Positions 1 to 7,623 of a stretch of 64,000 nucleotides of DNA are shown here, piece by piece. The notes below the pieces were generated by a model. That model had not been told where the DNA came from. It ran no database searches and saw only the letters and a program-made list of their open reading frames with translations. Every line of letters starts with the position of its first letter. The stretch's first letter is position 1. The DNA comes from Actinomycetota bacterium. GTDB taxonomy: Bacteria; Actinomycetota; Coriobacteriia; Anaerosomatales; Anaerosomataceae. The translations under genes were made by a program, and so were the position numbers. The stretch is from assembly GCA_009668945.1 (NCBI GenBank), contig SBEH01000009.1, forward strand, positions 1 to 64,000, in the 5' to 3' direction.

Positions 1-57
1 CATGCGCTAGGTTGAGACGAGGCCGCTCGTTCGCAGCTGAAGCACTGGACGTTAGAG
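1..57 (+). other. attC site, right part (upstream of cassette 1)
   Basis: The right arm GCAGCTGAAGCACTGGAC is followed by the box GTTAGAG at 51-57. The same arm occurs in attC1. The left arm lies outside the window. GTTAGAG is the exact reverse complement of the CTCTAAC box that closes cassette 1 at 413-419. Confidence 0.8.
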
Positions 58-80
58 CGAACTGCCGGAGTGTGTATCTA

Positions 81-404
81 GTGTCTCCCGATCACCATTG
101 CGTGTACGTAGTCGAACTGGACTCCTCTGTGCGTGAGGATCGCAGCTTCGCCAACGCGAACCCTGACTGCTCGCCCGATCTTCCGTGTCTTTACGTCGGC
201 CTCACGGGCCTCACGCCGGAGGAGCGCTTCGCCCGGCACAAAGCGGGAGTGCAGCACTCTCGCATCGTGAAACGCTTCGGACTGAGGTTGTTGCCACAGA
301 TGTACGAGCACCTGAACCCCATGCCCTATGACGCTGCCGCGCAGATGGAGGCAGAGCTTGCGGATGAGCTGCGAGCGGAAGGATACGGTGTTTGGCAACA
401 CTGA
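81..404 (+). CDS. GIY-YIG-like small protein (cassette 1)
   Basis: The only substantial ORF of cassette 1, about 107 residues. CVYVVELD is followed by LYVGLTGLTPEERFARHKAG, which resembles the GIY-YIG fold: a tyrosine pair, then YVG-T and a conserved arginine and histidine. A glutamate near the C-terminus (QMEAELADELR) may complete the site. GIY-YIG proteins cut or bind DNA, but the substrate here is unknown and the match is by eye. The frame is open back to position 12, but that part is attC sequence. I chose GTG at 81 because GGAG at 67-70 is well spaced; GTG at 72 is the alternative. The stop lies nine bases before attC1. Confidence 0.6.
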   Translation: MSPDHHCVYVVELDSSVREDRSFANANPDCSPDLPCLYVGLTGLTPEERFARHKAGVQHSRIVKRFGLRLLPQMYEHLNPMPYDAAAQMEAELADELRAEGYGVWQH

Positions 405-412
405 AGCGGTCG

Positions 413-499
413 CTCTAACAAGTGCTTCCAGCTGGCGCGCCAGGCGTTATCTTGGAATGCGAAAGCTTCGGCGCGCAGCTGAAGCACTGGACGTTCGAC
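413..499 (+). other. attC1
   Basis: An 87-base imperfect palindrome. The left box CTCTAAC is at 413-419 and the right box GTTCGAC at 493-499. The arms AGTGCTTCCAGCTGGCGCGCC and GGCGCGCAGCTGAAGCACT pair with one extra base on the left, the strand asymmetry usual for attC. It is closely related to attC5 and attC6. Confidence 0.9.
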
Positions 500-595
500 A
501 AGTGCGTCAGGACGCGTTCGCGTCAGGCGGGGGGGTGCACCCTTGGTCCGGCCCATCACGGCGTGGCCTCATCTGCTGTCTGCGCCGGTAATGCT

Positions 596-1648
596 ATGTC
601 GGTAGAGCACGTGTCACTTCGGTACTTCAGCGGTACAGGCAACACGTATCGGGTGGCCTGCTGGATTGCTGAGGCGGCGCGCTCCCGAGGCGTTGAGGTT
701 GACATGGCGTCGATCTCTGGCCGCGTCGGCGAACCGCGCACTCCGACTACCGCGTCCGATCGTCGCCTGCTCGGTGTTCTCACCCCGACTCACGGATTCA
801 CGGCGACTTGGGCTTCGATCGTCCACGCAGCGACCACCCCTGGGGTGCGTGGCGCCGAGGTCTTCACGGTGGCGACCCGCGCCGGTTGGTTCGTCGGGTC
901 GGCGCGTCTTCCCGGCCTGGAGGGTACCGCCGCGTGGCTTCTCGCCCTCGTCCTGGTCATGCGAGGCGGTCATCTGGTTGGTGTGAGAGCGATCGACATG
1001 CCCTCGAACTGGACGGCGCTGCATTGGGGCTTGAGCGCCTCGCACGTCGCCGAGATAGAGGAGGCTGCAGCAGTCAGGGCGAAAACCTTCGCGCAGAGCA
1101 TCCTTGAGGGTCGTCGACAACTGACCGGCGGGCTTTCGCTGACGGCTGGCCTCCTGCTCGCGCCGGTGTCGCTGCTGTACCTGGCGCTTGCGCGCCCTCT
1201 GCTCGGCAAGCTCTTCGTCGCAGACGAACGATGCACCTCCTGCGCCCTGTGCGCGAAGCACTGCCCCTTCGGCGCGGTGCACATGATCGGCGGGCCGCGC
1301 AAGAGACCGTACTGGACCAGCAGCTGCGAGAGCTGCATGCGCTGCATGAATGTCTGTCCGGAACGTGCGATCCAGGCGAACTGGCCGCTCGCGGCGGCGC
1401 AAACGTGGGTGATGCTGGCCATCTACGCGGCAGTAACCGGCGCGGAGAGTGCGACAGTCGAGTTGACGACCCAGGTTCTGGCCTTCATCGCCGCTTGTGT
1501 CGCCGTCCTTTGCATGACCGGCCCAGTCTACTGGGTCGCCTGGAGGCTGAGCCGCCTTGGCGCCGTCGCCTGGCTCCTCGGGCACATGACTCCGACGCGG
1601 TTGTTCAGGCGCTATCGTGAGCCGGAGACGAACCTGCGTGACATCTAG
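596..1648 (+). CDS. EFR1-type flavodoxin/ferredoxin fusion with membrane segments (cassette 2)
   Basis: A 350-residue predicted electron-transfer protein. The N-terminus has a flavodoxin-like FMN phosphate loop (FSGTGNTYRVACWI, about residues 9-22). Two 4Fe-4S motifs follow: CTSCALCAKHCP near residue 213 and CESCMRCMNVCP near 244. Hydrophobic stretches lie before the clusters and at the C-terminus, so it is probably membrane associated. This order matches EFR1-family ferrodoxins; the physiological partner is unknown. The frame stays open upstream into attC1, but ATG at 596 starts at the conserved domain. No strong ribosome binding site precedes it, so it may depend on cassette-array transcription. 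An anaerobic redox protein carried as a cassette is unusual. Confidence 0.82.
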   Translation: MSVEHVSLRYFSGTGNTYRVACWIAEAARSRGVEVDMASISGRVGEPRTPTTASDRRLLGVLTPTHGFTATWASIVHAATTPGVRGAEVFTVATRAGWFVGSARLPGLEGTAAWLLALVLVMRGGHLVGVRAIDMPSNWTALHWGLSASHVAEIEEAAAVRAKTFAQSILEGRRQLTGGLSLTAGLLLAPVSLLYLALARPLLGKLFVADERCTSCALCAKHCPFGAVHMIGGPRKRPYWTSSCESCMRCMNVCPERAIQANWPLAAAQTWVMLAIYAAVTGAESATVELTTQVLAFIAACVAVLCMTGPVYWVAWRLSRLGAVAWLLGHMTPTRLFRRYREPETNLRDI

Positions 1649-1664
1649 GAGGCGTGGGCGCATT

Positions 1665-1724
1665 GTCGAACAAGCAGTTCGAGCCGACTCGCTGCACTCG
1701 CGGCTCAACTGCCAAGCGTTAGGC
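1665..1724 (+). other. attC2
   Basis: A 60-base site with left box GTCGAAC (1665-1671) and right box GTTAGGC (1718-1724). The arms TTCGAGCCGACTCG and CGCGGCTCAA pair across a short loop. GTCGAAC is the exact reverse complement of the GTTCGAC that opens cassette 2. It is closely related to attC7. Confidence 0.88.
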
Positions 1725-1775
1725 GTACGGCAGCCGGGGGATTCTCACCGCGTTGGCGAACGCACCAGGTTGGAG

Positions 1776-2228
1776 GTGGGGGCAATTGCGGACAAGTCGA
1801 CAAGGCGGTCTGATGCGACCGCGAAGCCGGTTCTTCTTGCAGGCGGCAATCCTCAGATAGCGAAGGCCGACGGGGATGCTCCCGTGCAGGCCTACATCGC
1901 GGCCATGCCAGGCTGGAAGAGCGATGTAGGGCGCCGCCTCGACTCGATCATCGTGCAGACCCTCCCGGACGTGCGGAAGGCGGTGCGCTGGAACTCCCCC
2001 TTCTACGGCGCGGAGGGTAGAGGCTGGTTCCTCAACTACCACTGCTACACCAAGTACGTGAAGGTGGCCTTCTTCGACGGCGCGTCGCTGAATCCGCTAC
2101 CGCCGGGCGAGTCCAAAGACGAGAACGTCCGCTATCTGAACATCTTCGAAGACGGCAAGTTTGATGAGGCCCAGTTCGCTGATTGGGTCAAGCAAGCAAG
2201 CCAGTTGCCCGGATGGAACGGTTCGTAG
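1776..2228 (+). CDS. DUF1801 domain protein (cassette 3)
   Basis: About 150 residues of the DUF1801 family, small proteins of unclear role that are sometimes annotated as iron chaperone or YdhG-like. The core includes DAPVQAYIAAMPGW, then VRKAVRWNSPFYG and WFLNYHCYTKYVKVAFF, typical of the subgroup that begins with KPVLLAGGNPQIAK. The open frame reaches back to 1617 through attC2, so that part is not coding. GTG at 1776 or TTG at 1770 gives an N-terminus a few residues before the conserved start. A second, different DUF1801 gene lies outside the array at 12592. Confidence 0.8.
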   Translation: MGAIADKSTRRSDATAKPVLLAGGNPQIAKADGDAPVQAYIAAMPGWKSDVGRRLDSIIVQTLPDVRKAVRWNSPFYGAEGRGWFLNYHCYTKYVKVAFFDGASLNPLPPGESKDENVRYLNIFEDGKFDEAQFADWVKQASQLPGWNGS

Positions 2229-2261
2229 CGAGACACGGGGCCAGCGCTTCCGTTTGGCGAC

Positions 2262-2362
2262 GCCTAACAACGGCATCAACCCGAAGACCTCGGCAAGGAA
2301 GCTTGCGCTTCCTTCGAGGCTCTGCGAGCCTCGGTCTCGGGTTATGCCGAACAACGTTAGGC
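2262..2362 (+). other. attC3
   Basis: A 101-base site with boxes GCCTAAC (2262-2268) and GTTAGGC (2356-2362). The outer arms CAACCCGAAGACC and GGTCTCGGGTT pair, and an inner hairpin AAGGAAGC/GCTTCCTT sits at the tip. GCCTAAC exactly complements the box that opens cassette 3. Confidence 0.88.
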
Positions 2363-2393
2363 TGAGTCGTGATGGCGAGGGGGGACGGACAGC

Positions 2394-3023
2394 GTGTCGT
2401 CGGCACGCCCCGACATCGATGCGCGCAGCATCAAGACGGTGCTTCGCGTCGCCGAGCCCTCGTTCGACGACGGGATGGTCTACGCACGCTATCTTGACGA
2501 GCTATCCCCCGGCTTCCGCATGGCCCTGGGGAACGGGCGCCTCGAGGTCGTCGCCGCCGCGTTCACTCAGCCAGGCCACGACCTGTCATACGAGCACGTG
2601 GTCTTCGCCGTGCACCGCGGCGACATCATCGGCATGGTGTCCGGCTACACGTTCGACCAGCACCGCAGCTCATCGGGCGAGGTCCTCAAACTGGCAGCCG
2701 GCGATAGGATCCTCGGCAGGATGGGCGCTGCGGTGACGGCCGCCTTCCTGCGGCGCTTCGGCCCCGAGGCAGATGAGGAGTACTACGTATGGGCCCTCGC
2801 GGTCAGTCGGGAATCGCGAAGGCAGGGGATCGGCAACACCCTGATGGACTCCGCTGAGGACCGCGCGCGCGCGAACGGTTCATCGCTTCTGACCCTCGAT
2901 GTTGAAGCCAAGAACGAGGGCGCGATCCGCTTCTACGAGAATCGAGGGATGGCCGTTGTGTCGCAGTGGCCCAGGCTGCCACTGGTCCCAGCGGGCACAT
3001 TCCGAATGGCCAAGCCGATCTGA
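2394..3023 (+). CDS. GNAT family N-acetyltransferase (cassette 4)
   Basis: A 209-residue acetyltransferase of the GNAT superfamily, which transfers acetyl from acetyl-CoA to an amine. The acetyl-CoA binding motif A is LAVSRESRRQGIGNTLMD (R-R-Q-G-I-G loop), followed by the family C-terminal pattern VEAKNEGAIRFYENRGM. The substrate cannot be told from sequence. The start is GTG at 2394, behind a G-rich stretch near 2378. GNAT proteins are among the more common passengers of integron cassettes. Confidence 0.85.
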   Translation: MSSARPDIDARSIKTVLRVAEPSFDDGMVYARYLDELSPGFRMALGNGRLEVVAAAFTQPGHDLSYEHVVFAVHRGDIIGMVSGYTFDQHRSSSGEVLKLAAGDRILGRMGAAVTAAFLRRFGPEADEEYYVWALAVSRESRRQGIGNTLMDSAEDRARANGSSLLTLDVEAKNEGAIRFYENRGMAVVSQWPRLPLVPAGTFRMAKPI

Positions 3024-3041
3024 CGCGAATCGGGGTACCCA

Positions 3042-3141
3042 GCCTAGCAAGCGCTTCCAGCAGAAAGCGCCGCCCGGTGCGGTATTCTCGGGCTGCAATT
3101 GGCGTGGGGCGGCGCTTCTACTGAAGCGCAATACGCTAGGC
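3042..3141 (+). other. attC4
   Basis: A 100-base site with boxes GCCTAGC (3042-3048) and GCTAGGC (3135-3141), both with C/G in place of the usual T/A next to the crossover. The arms AAGCGCTTCCAGCAGAAGCGCC-like and GGCGGCGCTTCTACTGAAGCGC pair. The left box differs by one base from the complement of the box opening cassette 4. Confidence 0.82.
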
Positions 3142-3149
3142 GTATTCTG

Positions 3150-3174
3150 TTGGATCTCCCGCAGGTGCTATAAT
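3150..3174 (+). promoter_or_regulatory. Internal promoter of the toxin-antitoxin cassette
   Basis: A consensus -10 box TATAAT at 3169-3174 is preceded by TG one base upstream (TGCTATAAT), an extended -10 element. The -35 region is weak. It sits just after attC4 and 37 bases before the antitoxin start. Toxin-antitoxin cassettes commonly bring their own promoter. Confidence 0.65.
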
Positions 3175-3210
3175 CGGCACCAGAATAGCGATGCGGTTTG
3201 GAGGTCCATC

Positions 3211-3489
3211 ATGCGCGGTCCCGCGGTGAAGTTCTCAGAGGACGTCGTCCCGCTCGGGGATATGAAGATCAACCCCGGCAAGGTTGTGCGCCGTGTCGAC
3301 GAGACAGGTAGGCCCGTGCTGCTCACGAGCCACGGACGCGGTGTCGCTGTCGTACAGAGTCTCGATGAGTTCGAAGCTGCCCAGGAAGAACGGGACTTCA
3401 TGCGCGCGGTCGTCGCCGGCCTAGCGGACATCGATGCGGGCCGGGTCGTGCCGCTCGAAGAGGTCGTGCGCTCGCTCGGACTTGAATGA
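3211..3489 (+). CDS. Phd/YefM-type antitoxin (cassette 5)
   Basis: A 92-residue protein with the Phd/YefM pattern: MKINPGKVVRRVDETGRPVLLTSHGRGVAVVQSLDEF, where an N-terminal DNA-binding fold is followed by a toxin-binding tail. It should neutralise the toxin at 3486 and repress their shared promoter. GGAGGT at 3200-3205 is ideally placed for ATG 3211. Its stop overlaps the toxin start in an ATGA arrangement, so the two are translationally coupled with the antitoxin first, as is usual. Confidence 0.88.
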   Translation: MRGPAVKFSEDVVPLGDMKINPGKVVRRVDETGRPVLLTSHGRGVAVVQSLDEFEAAQEERDFMRAVVAGLADIDAGRVVPLEEVVRSLGLE

Positions 3490-3803
3490 TGGGTGCAAGA
3501 ACCCGTGTGGAGTTCGCGCAGTCCGCACACGACGATCTGCGCGATATGATGGCGTGGTATGCGTCGCAGGACGTCCCGGAGGTTGGCCGCCGTCTGGCGG
3601 CGGAGATCATCGACCGCGTTCGCCAGCTCGAGATGTTCCCTGATAGCGGCAAGGTTGTCCCTGAGTTCGACACCACATTGCTGCGCGAGTTGGAGCACCC
3701 GCCGTTTCGTATCGTCTACCGTCGTGACGAACTGTCCGTGACAATCGTCCGTGTTTGGCGCAGCGAGCGCCTGATGGATTCTGGGCTCGGCGGAAACGCC
3801 TAG
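3486..3803 (+). CDS. RelE/ParE-family toxin (cassette 5)
   Basis: A 105-residue toxin of the RelE/ParE superfamily. Visible features are FAQSAHDDLRDMMAWYASQ, the helix LAAEIIDRVRQLEMFPDSGK, ELEHPPFRIVYRR and a C-terminal VRVWRSER strand. ParE members poison gyrase and RelE members cut mRNA on the ribosome; the sequence does not settle which. The pair is a complete module and could stabilise the cassette array against loss. The stop codon lies inside the left box of attC5, so nothing separates gene and recombination site. Confidence 0.87.
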   Translation: MMGARTRVEFAQSAHDDLRDMMAWYASQDVPEVGRRLAAEIIDRVRQLEMFPDSGKVVPEFDTTLLRELEHPPFRIVYRRDELSVTIVRVWRSERLMDSGLGGNA

Positions 3804-3884
3804 CAAGTGCCTCCAGCTGGCGCGCCGGACGGTATCGTGTGATGCAGACGCTTCGGCGCGCAGCGCAAGCACTGGAAGTTGGAC
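3798..3884 (+). other. attC5
   Basis: An 87-base site with boxes GCCTAGC (3798-3804) and GTTGGAC (3878-3884). GCCTAGC exactly complements the GCTAGGC that opens cassette 5. Its centre is identical to that of attC6 over more than 45 bases. Confidence 0.9.
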
Positions 3885-3927
3885 CGGCGCAGGTGCGCGC
3901 GCACCGGTTCGAAGGACTGGGGGTCTC

Positions 3928-4341
3928 TTGAAGGCTGCGAGGTTGGTCGCGGGTCTGAGTCTCGTCACTGGGGCGGGAATCCTGCTCCAGTGGATCCTCG
4001 TGTGGACGGGCACGTTTCCTGTCGTCGAGAGCACCCCGGGCTTCCGGCACTACTTCTTGTCATTCGCCGTTGCAGATATGTGGCTCGTCATCTCGGCCTT
4101 CATGACCGCGTTTCTGGTGCGTCGGGGCGACCGGCGTGCGGTACTAGCGGCCGTGGCCCTCGGGTCCGCGATGCTGTTCTTTGGCTTGTATGCTCTGCTC
4201 TACGACCTCAATACCGGGCTGCTGTTCAAGACGTCCGCCGAAGAGTTGTTCGGCAAGGGCGTCACGCTCTACAACATCGCAGTCGGAGCGGTGCTGATGT
4301 GGCTCGGGTGGACGAGCGTCGCTCGTGCTGACGCGGCCTGA
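3928..4341 (+). CDS. Small four-helix membrane protein (cassette 6)
   Basis: A 137-residue protein of unknown function with about four transmembrane segments (VAGLSLVTGAGILLQWILVW; YFLSFAVADMWLVISAFMTAF; AVLAAVALGSAMLFFGLYAL; YNIAVGAVLMWLGW). The start is TTG at 3928 behind a G-rich stretch. The stop overlaps the left end of the IS30-type element. I do not recognise the family. Confidence 0.65.
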   Translation: MKAARLVAGLSLVTGAGILLQWILVWTGTFPVVESTPGFRHYFLSFAVADMWLVISAFMTAFLVRRGDRRAVLAAVALGSAMLFFGLYALLYDLNTGLLFKTSAEELFGKGVTLYNIAVGAVLMWLGWTSVARADAA

Positions 4342-4896
4342 GTTCAAGTTTGAATCGCAACACGTCGCCCGCTCCACCATCGTCACCACACTGTTCCTGC
4401 CGTGCTCGGTGCCCATCACCGTGTCGATCTCCCAGTGTCCGACCTCGGCGCGTTTGTCGGCCCACACGTGGAGGTAGACCGTCTCGTGGCTGATCGAGAG
4501 AATGCCTTCGGCCCCGAGGAAGCCTGCGACTTGCCAGGGAGACCAGTCCATGCGCAGGTAGCGGTCCACGACTTCCCAGGTCTCGCGGGTGATCCGGGCG
4601 TTTCTCCTCGATCTTCGGAGTCGCGCGGTGGCGTAGGAGTGCGCGATATCAGGCAGGTAGCGGCCGGAAGGCCGCAGGTTGCGCCTGAGCTCCCGCGAGA
4701 TGGTCGAGGGCGCGCGGTCCAGTTCTCGCGCGGATCGAGTAGCGGTGTTTGCGCATGACGTTTATGGCGTATCGTTCTTCCAGGGTGATCTGGGCGTGCG
4801 CCCGGTCCTCACTTCTTGGCGGTAGTAAGGAACCGATTGTGTCCCAGGTCGTCCCGCCCTCGAAGGGCGGGGGTGTTGCGTTTAGCATCTGAATTC
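4340..4896 (-). mobile_element. Internally deleted IS30-family element
   Basis: A 557-base element with imperfect 24-base terminal inverted repeats at 4340-4363 and 4873-4896. About 17 of 24 positions match, ending in the shared GCAACAC/GTGTTGC. It carries broken IS30-type transposase sequence on the minus strand. Full IS30-type elements are roughly twice this long, so the core has been lost. No clear target duplication is visible. It sits inside cassette 6 between the gene and attC6. Confidence 0.75.
4364..4860 (-). pseudogene. IS30-family transposase remnant
   Basis: Minus-strand fragments match an IS30 transposase in order. ITLEERYAI and RKHRYSIR (N-terminal helix-turn-helix) come first, then a frame change, then DRYLRMDWSPWQVAGFL, ISHETVYLHVWADKR, and directly GHWEIDTVMG and SVVTMVERAT from the DDE catalytic core. 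The stretch between WADKR and GHWEID is missing, and the C-terminal part with the last catalytic residue is gone. It cannot be active. Confidence 0.8.
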
Positions 4897-4901
4897 GCGC
4901 T

Positions 4902-4988
4902 CGCTAACAGGTGCTTCCAGCTGGCGCGCCGGACGGTATCGTGTGATGCAGACGCTTCGGCGCGCGGCCGAAGCACTGGACGTTAGCC
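4902..4988 (+). other. attC6
   Basis: An 87-base site with boxes CGCTAAC (4902-4908) and GTTAGCC (4982-4988). The arms GTGCTTCCAGCTGGCGCGCC and GGCGCGCGGCCGAAGCAC pair. The left box does not complement the GTTGGAC that opens cassette 6 (GTCCAAC was expected). The cassette's own site has therefore probably been replaced, with the IS30 remnant next to the break. Confidence 0.88.
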
Positions 4989-5044
4989 GCGGTCGTGACC
5001 AGCAACAGGCAGAGTACCGATAAGGTCAGTAGCAGAACGGCCGT

Positions 5045-7006
5045 ATGTCAGCCCCAGCATGGGCATCCCGCGGCCACCGAAGTGAGGTGGCTCTCGTGTT
5101 GCCCGTCGACGGTACAGTCGTCGCTCCGCCAGGGGTCCGTCCAGAGGCGTGGGTACACGCCCTCCCTCCCGAAACGCATCCTCTTGCGCTCGCGCCCGCC
5201 TCGGACCGCGGATGGTTCGGCGGACTCTCCGTCGTGGCATGGTCGCCATGCTCAATAGACTGCGAGCGACCGCTGTCGGAGGTGACCGAGGGACTCCTGG
5301 ATTGCTTCTCGACCACCACCCCCTGTCTCGGCGTCGCGCTTCTTCCGTATTGCGGACCGGCGTCGTGGGCGCTCTACACGGGCGGGCTATTGCGTACACG
5401 CGAAGGGTGGCGCACCTGGGGCTCGGTCGACGCGCTGGATGTACCGGCGCTCCATTCGGAGCCTGCGGCAGGGCTTCCCCGCGCCGCCGCTCTCGTCGAT
5501 TGTCCGCGTACCGACATGTCGAATCGTGAGTTCCGCAGCAAGGTTCAAGCGGTCATCGAGGCAATCCTCGCAGGCGACGTCTACGTCCTCAATCTCACGC
5601 GTCGCATCGTCGGTCGGCCCTCCGTATCGCCGCCTGTGGCGTTCGCCTCACTATCCACTCGATGTGGCGCTGACATGGGTGCGTTCTGGGCGACCCCCGA
5701 TCTGACGATCGCCTCGGCTTCGCCGGAGAGGTTCATGCGCATCACGGGTGACACGGTGCAGGTATGTCCGATCAAAGGGACGCGACCACGCGGACGAGGT
5801 GCCATGGACCGCGCGATGATCACTGACCTGCGCACGTCGGAGAAAGAGCGTGCAGAGCACGTCATGATCGTTGATCTGGTGCGCAACGACTTGGGTAGGG
5901 TCTGCCGACCTGGGTCTGTGGCAGTCGATCCACTGTTCGAGGTGGTGACGACCCCCTACTGTCACCAGATGGTATCGTCGGTGACCGGGAGTCTGAATCG
6001 GTCAGCTTCTTGGTTGGACGTCATCAAGTCCGCCTTCCCCTGCGGATCGGTCACTGGGGCACCGAAGATCGCGGCAATGCGGATCATCGGCCAGCTCGAG
6101 AGGTCATCCCGCGCCTCGTACACGGGGTCGCTTGTCGTTGCGATTCCGGGACAGTTGGATTCCTCGATACTCATTCGGACCGCAGAGTACTCAGCAGGCG
6201 AGGTAATGTGGGGGACGGGGGGCGGCATCACCGCGGACTCCGACGCGGCAGACGAGTGGCTCGAGACAGAGCTGAAGGCATCGCCGTTCTTGGGCGACCG
6301 TCTGCCCGATGTCGCGCTGCGGGAGACATGCCGAGTCGTCGACGGCCAGGTGCCGCTCCTGTCGCGGCACCTGGCGCGACTCTCGGCGGGCGGTTGCGGG
6401 CCGTCGCTGCTCGCATGTGTCCGTGAGCGCATCTCGAGTGTGATCGAATCCCGGCGCACATCGGCGGAGCGACTGTCCGTGACCGTCGATTCTACCGGGG
6501 ACGTGCGCGCGGAGTTGTCCGCCACCCCGTCCTCTCTTGACGTGCCCGGCGGTGTCATCATCGTTCCAGTCGCTTCTGAGATCCCATCCCTGCCAGCAGG
6601 TGCGGCGAAACCAATGCAACGTGCACTCTGGGACCGGGCACAAGAGGACGCTCGTCGGCTGGGCGCGGACCAGGCCCTGCTTGTCGACGGAGGCGGACAC
6701 ATCATAGACGGCGCGACCGCGAACCTGTGGATTCGCCGCGGCGCGAGGCTGCTCACTCCAGCCGCTCCACCGGCCGTCGACGGAATCGCTCGAGGCGTCG
6801 TCTTCGACTACGCGAGACGGTGCGGTTACGAGGCCGTTGAGTGCGTCCTGACCCTCGAGGATCTGAGTACAGCAGACGAGGTCTTCATGAGCAACGCTCT
6901 GGCGGGGGTCGTGCCGGTTCGAGGCCGATCGGGACGAGCCAGCAGCGTGCTCGGCGAAACGTTCCAAGCGCTGTTCGCCTCGCGCACGTCGGAGCCGATT
7001 GCGTGA
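5045..7006 (+). CDS. pabB: Bifunctional aminodeoxychorismate synthase component I / lyase (PabB-PabC fusion, cassette 7)
   Basis: A 653-residue fusion for p-aminobenzoate synthesis in the folate pathway. The first ~430 residues are a chorismate-binding domain with PIKGTRPRG near residue 242 (the lysine marks PabB rather than TrpE), EKERAEHVMIVDLVRNDLGR and FPCGSVTGAPK. The C-terminal part is a class IV PLP-dependent lyase with a candidate PLP lysine at 522 (AAKPMQRALWDRA), GADQALLVDGGGHI and SNALAGVVPV. It would make aminodeoxychorismate, using glutamine-derived ammonia from a PabA not seen here, and then release p-aminobenzoate. ATG at 5045 is the first good start after attC6. A biosynthetic gene this long is atypical for a cassette. 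Confidence 0.9.
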   Translation: MSAPAWASRGHRSEVALVLPVDGTVVAPPGVRPEAWVHALPPETHPLALAPASDRGWFGGLSVVAWSPCSIDCERPLSEVTEGLLDCFSTTTPCLGVALLPYCGPASWALYTGGLLRTREGWRTWGSVDALDVPALHSEPAAGLPRAAALVDCPRTDMSNREFRSKVQAVIEAILAGDVYVLNLTRRIVGRPSVSPPVAFASLSTRCGADMGAFWATPDLTIASASPERFMRITGDTVQVCPIKGTRPRGRGAMDRAMITDLRTSEKERAEHVMIVDLVRNDLGRVCRPGSVAVDPLFEVVTTPYCHQMVSSVTGSLNRSASWLDVIKSAFPCGSVTGAPKIAAMRIIGQLERSSRASYTGSLVVAIPGQLDSSILIRTAEYSAGEVMWGTGGGITADSDAADEWLETELKASPFLGDRLPDVALRETCRVVDGQVPLLSRHLARLSAGGCGPSLLACVRERISSVIESRRTSAERLSVTVDSTGDVRAELSATPSSLDVPGGVIIVPVASEIPSLPAGAAKPMQRALWDRAQEDARRLGADQALLVDGGGHIIDGATANLWIRRGARLLTPAAPPAVDGIARGVVFDYARRCGYEAVECVLTLEDLSTADEVFMSNALAGVVPVRGRSGRASSVLGETFQALFASRTSEPIA

Positions 7007-7017
7007 TTCGACGACGC

Positions 7018-7077
7018 GGCTAGCAGTGAGTTCGAGCCGACTCACTTCGTTCGCGGCTCAAACACTGGACGTTCGGC
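7018..7077 (+). other. attC7
   Basis: A 60-base site with boxes GGCTAGC (7018-7024) and GTTCGGC (7071-7077). The arms TTCGAGCCGACT and GCGGCTCAAA pair. The left box differs by one base from the complement of the box opening cassette 7. It resembles attC2. Confidence 0.87.
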
Positions 7078-7095
7078 AGAACCGGGGAGGAGAGG

Positions 7096-7578
7096 GTGGA
7101 CGTTTCCGACTCGGCCTGTGCCCCGCGCACTGAGTGGCGACCGAGTGCCACGAACCGCCGCGGCCTCAGCGCATTCGCGGTTCTAGTGACCGCCCTTCCG
7201 GTTCTCCCATTGAGCATGTGGCTGCTACTTCTGTCGCGGAACCCCGGCAGCCCGCCCTGGATCCTTCTGCTCTCGGCCCTGCTCTTCGGAGGTCCGGCCG
7301 CCGCCGCTGTCGCCCTCAGACTCATGTTGCGGTCTCGCGTACTGGCCTCTATGGACGGCGACTCGTTGGTGCTGTCGAGCCGGACGACTGAGGAGGTGAT
7401 TCCGTACGACAGGATCAGCTGGCTCGCCCGCTCGTGGGACAGTCGGCAGGTCGTGCTCTGGGAATCGGAGCGCAGGCGCGACTGGTGTGTCGACGTGGAT
7501 CGCGATGGCGTTCTGCTTGACGTGCTGCGTGCGCACGGAGTCCCCTGTAACGCGCACTGCGGCGGGTGGGGCATTTGA
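7096..7578 (+). CDS. Membrane protein with PH-like tail (cassette 8)
   Basis: A 160-residue protein with two transmembrane helices (AVLVTALPVLPLSMWLLLL and WILLLSALLFGGPAAAAVAL). A soluble tail follows, with GDSLVLSSRTTEEVIPYDRISWLARS, a pattern seen in small bacterial PH-like domains. Its function is unknown. GTG at 7096 is preceded by GGGGAGG at 7084-7090. It is the last ORF of the array. Confidence 0.68.
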   Translation: MDVSDSACAPRTEWRPSATNRRGLSAFAVLVTALPVLPLSMWLLLLSRNPGSPPWILLLSALLFGGPAAAAVALRLMLRSRVLASMDGDSLVLSSRTTEEVIPYDRISWLARSWDSRQVVLWESERRRDWCVDVDRDGVLLDVLRAHGVPCNAHCGGWGI

Positions 7579-7623
7579 CGCGTCTGCTGCCGGGTCGGCG
7601 ACGGTTCCAGGCGCGAGCTGTCC

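Noticed and set aside
614-1708. 364-codon minus-strand ORF opposite the flavodoxin/ferredoxin gene
   Set aside because: Arginine-rich shadow of a gene with clear FMN and Fe-S motifs; no domain, no start signal.
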